Source of the DNA: an uncultured Bacteroidales bacterium
Lineage (GTDB): Bacteria; Bacteroidota; Bacteroidia; Bacteroidales; FEN-979
Reading direction: 5' to 3'
DNA length: 64,000 nt
NCBI GenBank assembly: GCA_903877385.1
Contig: CAIRDP010000010.1
Location: 1 to 64,000 of the forward strand
The position numbers were made by a program, and so were the translations under genes. Under the pieces are notes generated by a model that made no database searches, had not been told where the DNA came from, and saw only the letters and a program-made list of their open reading frames with translations. This document shows, piece after piece, positions 62,884-64,000 of this stretch (positions within the stretch are counted from its first letter, which is position 1; each line of letters begins with the position of its first letter).

Positions 62884-62923
62884 CGACTGGTTTTTAGGTC
62901 ATAATCGGCTGGTAGATGAACAA

Positions 62924-64000
62924 TTACCTGACATTCAATTGAGAATTCAGGGAAGTTGCCTGCAGGGAGCTGAAGCCTGAGAATACTGAATTTGAATTTA
63001 GCAAGCCGCTCAGTGAAGTATTTGCGGCATACATGCCGATGAGCGACTGGCTTCCGCAGTATCCCATCTGGAGCGGGGCATTGCTTCCAATCGCGTTGAA
63101 GTTGGCGTTGACTGCGGAAAGTTCTTTTGCAGGGATGATTACATTCAGGGTTGCTGCCGAAAGTGCTGCACAGAGTGTGGGCGAACTGCTCAGGTTAGCC
63201 AGCAGGCCGGCATTCAAAGTGACGGATAGATTTTTCCCGTAAATAACGCAAAGTGCGCCAAGACTGGGGTCGGTTCCGCAGAGGATGCCGTTCATTTTTT
63301 CCATTCCCAGTATCCCGATAAGTTTTTCGGATGACCCGACTACAAAACTCAGGCTTGGTTTATCATATAAAACAACACTCAGGTTCTCCTTGCTGCAGAC
63401 GTAAACCAGGTTCATTTTCGCTGAGACTGCTGAACCTCCGTTATTGCCCAGGTTGTCTTTGGCATTTGCCATGCTTCCCTGTAAAGAAGTTGAAGCGTTG
63501 AAACCGGCACACAGGGTTGAAGAATTGATTCTTGAAAGATTTTCCTCCATCCCGAGATTCGACTGAACTAATTTACCTCCATCCACAACTATGTTGAGGG
63601 CACCGATTCCTGAAAACTGCAACTGGGACTGCATTGCACAATTCAGCATGGCCCCTATGCCCTGTTTGTTCCCTGTGAGCGCCATAAACTGGGTCGATTT
63701 AATCACCAGCTGGTCACGGATCGCCTTCAGGTTCCTGATCTCGGCATCTTTTTTCTGTAGCGTTTTGTTCCCGATCAGATAGCTGTCTATCCTTGCCAGG
63801 GCAATAGTGAGAACCGAATCCTTCTCGTTCACCTTGCTAACATAAATGGAGAAATCCTTAAGGTTTTTCTCGATATCCATCGATTGAGCAATGGTATCCC
63901 TCAGCAGGAATGCAGCCAGCATGCGGGTAGTGTTTGCTACCGTTGTATTGTTGTTTTTGATAAAAGAACTATAATCAGTCAACAGGTGGATAGCCTCGGC
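62924..64000 (-). CDS. Hypothetical secreted protein (partial, start outside window)
   Basis: The frame is open to the window edge, so the N-terminus is missing; an in-frame TTG at 63982 is not convincing as the start. The visible 350-plus residues have a helical coiled-coil part (LKDFSIYVSKVNEKDSVLTI, then LQKKDAEIRNLKAIRDQLVI) and a long Ser/Asn/Gly/Leu-rich region with Cys spaced through it (LCAGF, VCSKE, LCGTD, LCVIY, LCAAL, YCGSQ). It lies 40 bases upstream of the peptidase-propeller-barrel gene on the same strand. I do not recognise the family. The spaced Cys suggest disulfides in an exported protein. Confidence 0.6.
   Translation of the reverse strand, partial: AEAIHLLTDYSSFIKNNNTTVANTTRMLAAFLLRDTIAQSMDIEKNLKDFSIYVSKVNEKDSVLTIALARIDSYLIGNKTLQKKDAEIRNLKAIRDQLVIKSTQFMALTGNKQGIGAMLNCAMQSQLQFSGIGALNIVVDGGKLVQSNLGMEENLSRINSSTLCAGFNASTSLQGSMANAKDNLGNNGGSAVSAKMNLVYVCSKENLSVVLYDKPSLSFVVGSSEKLIGILGMEKMNGILCGTDPSLGALCVIYGKNLSVTLNAGLLANLSSSPTLCAALSAATLNVIIPAKELSAVNANFNAIGSNAPLQMGYCGSQSLIGMYAANTSLSGLLNSNSVFSGFSSLQATSLNSQLNVR

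Overview
The window is a piece of a Bacteroidota chromosome, most likely an uncultured Bacteroidales/Marinilabiliales-type bacterium. The evidence is type IX secretion sorting domains (26264-27754 and 41309-43951), a TonB-dependent receptor, TAnnTTTG promoter boxes, and AT-rich leaders without clear Shine-Dalgarno sites. It divides sharply in two at about 26.17 kb.

Bases 1 to about 26171 are the right part of a tailed prophage; its left end lies outside the window. The right end is marked by a tyrosine integrase (24682-25974), three AAAAGTACA repeats, and the 3' part of a tRNA-Val(TAC) gene (26127-26171) followed by a terminator. Virion genes are on the minus strand at 1-5730: protease/scaffold, major capsid, portal, connector-like protein, small protein, YadA-like tail protein. 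The packaging genes (5862-7721) run the other way. A replication and recombination block on the minus strand (14203-21326) encodes a HTH protein, SbcC/Rad50-like ATPase, RecT, MBL-fold nuclease-like protein, SSB-like protein, replication-initiation-like protein, DnaB helicase and VRR-NUC nuclease.

Accessory genes sit between these blocks: a HigBA-type locus whose toxin gene has a nonsense codon (7750-8420), a 1.7 kb non-coding stretch full of hairpins and diverged repeats (9193-10877), a stand-alone MutS-like ATPase flanked by 22-bp direct repeats, and two unrelated AbiE-type systems (12251-14130 and 22932-24556). The second AbiE lies between the intact integrase and a deleted integrase relic, inside 77-bp direct repeats. 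A 9-bp iterated motif fills 21384-21670.

Bases 26264-64000 are host chromosome. They hold cell-surface and envelope genes (T9SS cargo, flippase, acyltransferase, deacetylase, MacB-like permease, outer-membrane barrels, serine hydrolase, a peptidase-propeller-barrel fusion) mixed with core genes: dnaX, upp, a RecD-like helicase, lepA, relA/spoT, fur, purA and the rimP-nusA-infB cluster. A TonB-dependent receptor gene (54817-57226) is split by a +1 change in a G run. Short-word tandem repeats occur in gene gaps in both prophage and host, suggesting long residence of the prophage in this lineage.

The best candidates for new biology are the integrase-relic-flanked AbiE module, the promoterless MutS-like cassette beside the first AbiE with its duplicated operator, the RecT/MBL/SbcC-like/SSB-like recombination set, and the 9-bp repeat array. 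All functional statements are from sequence reading only; no database search was run.
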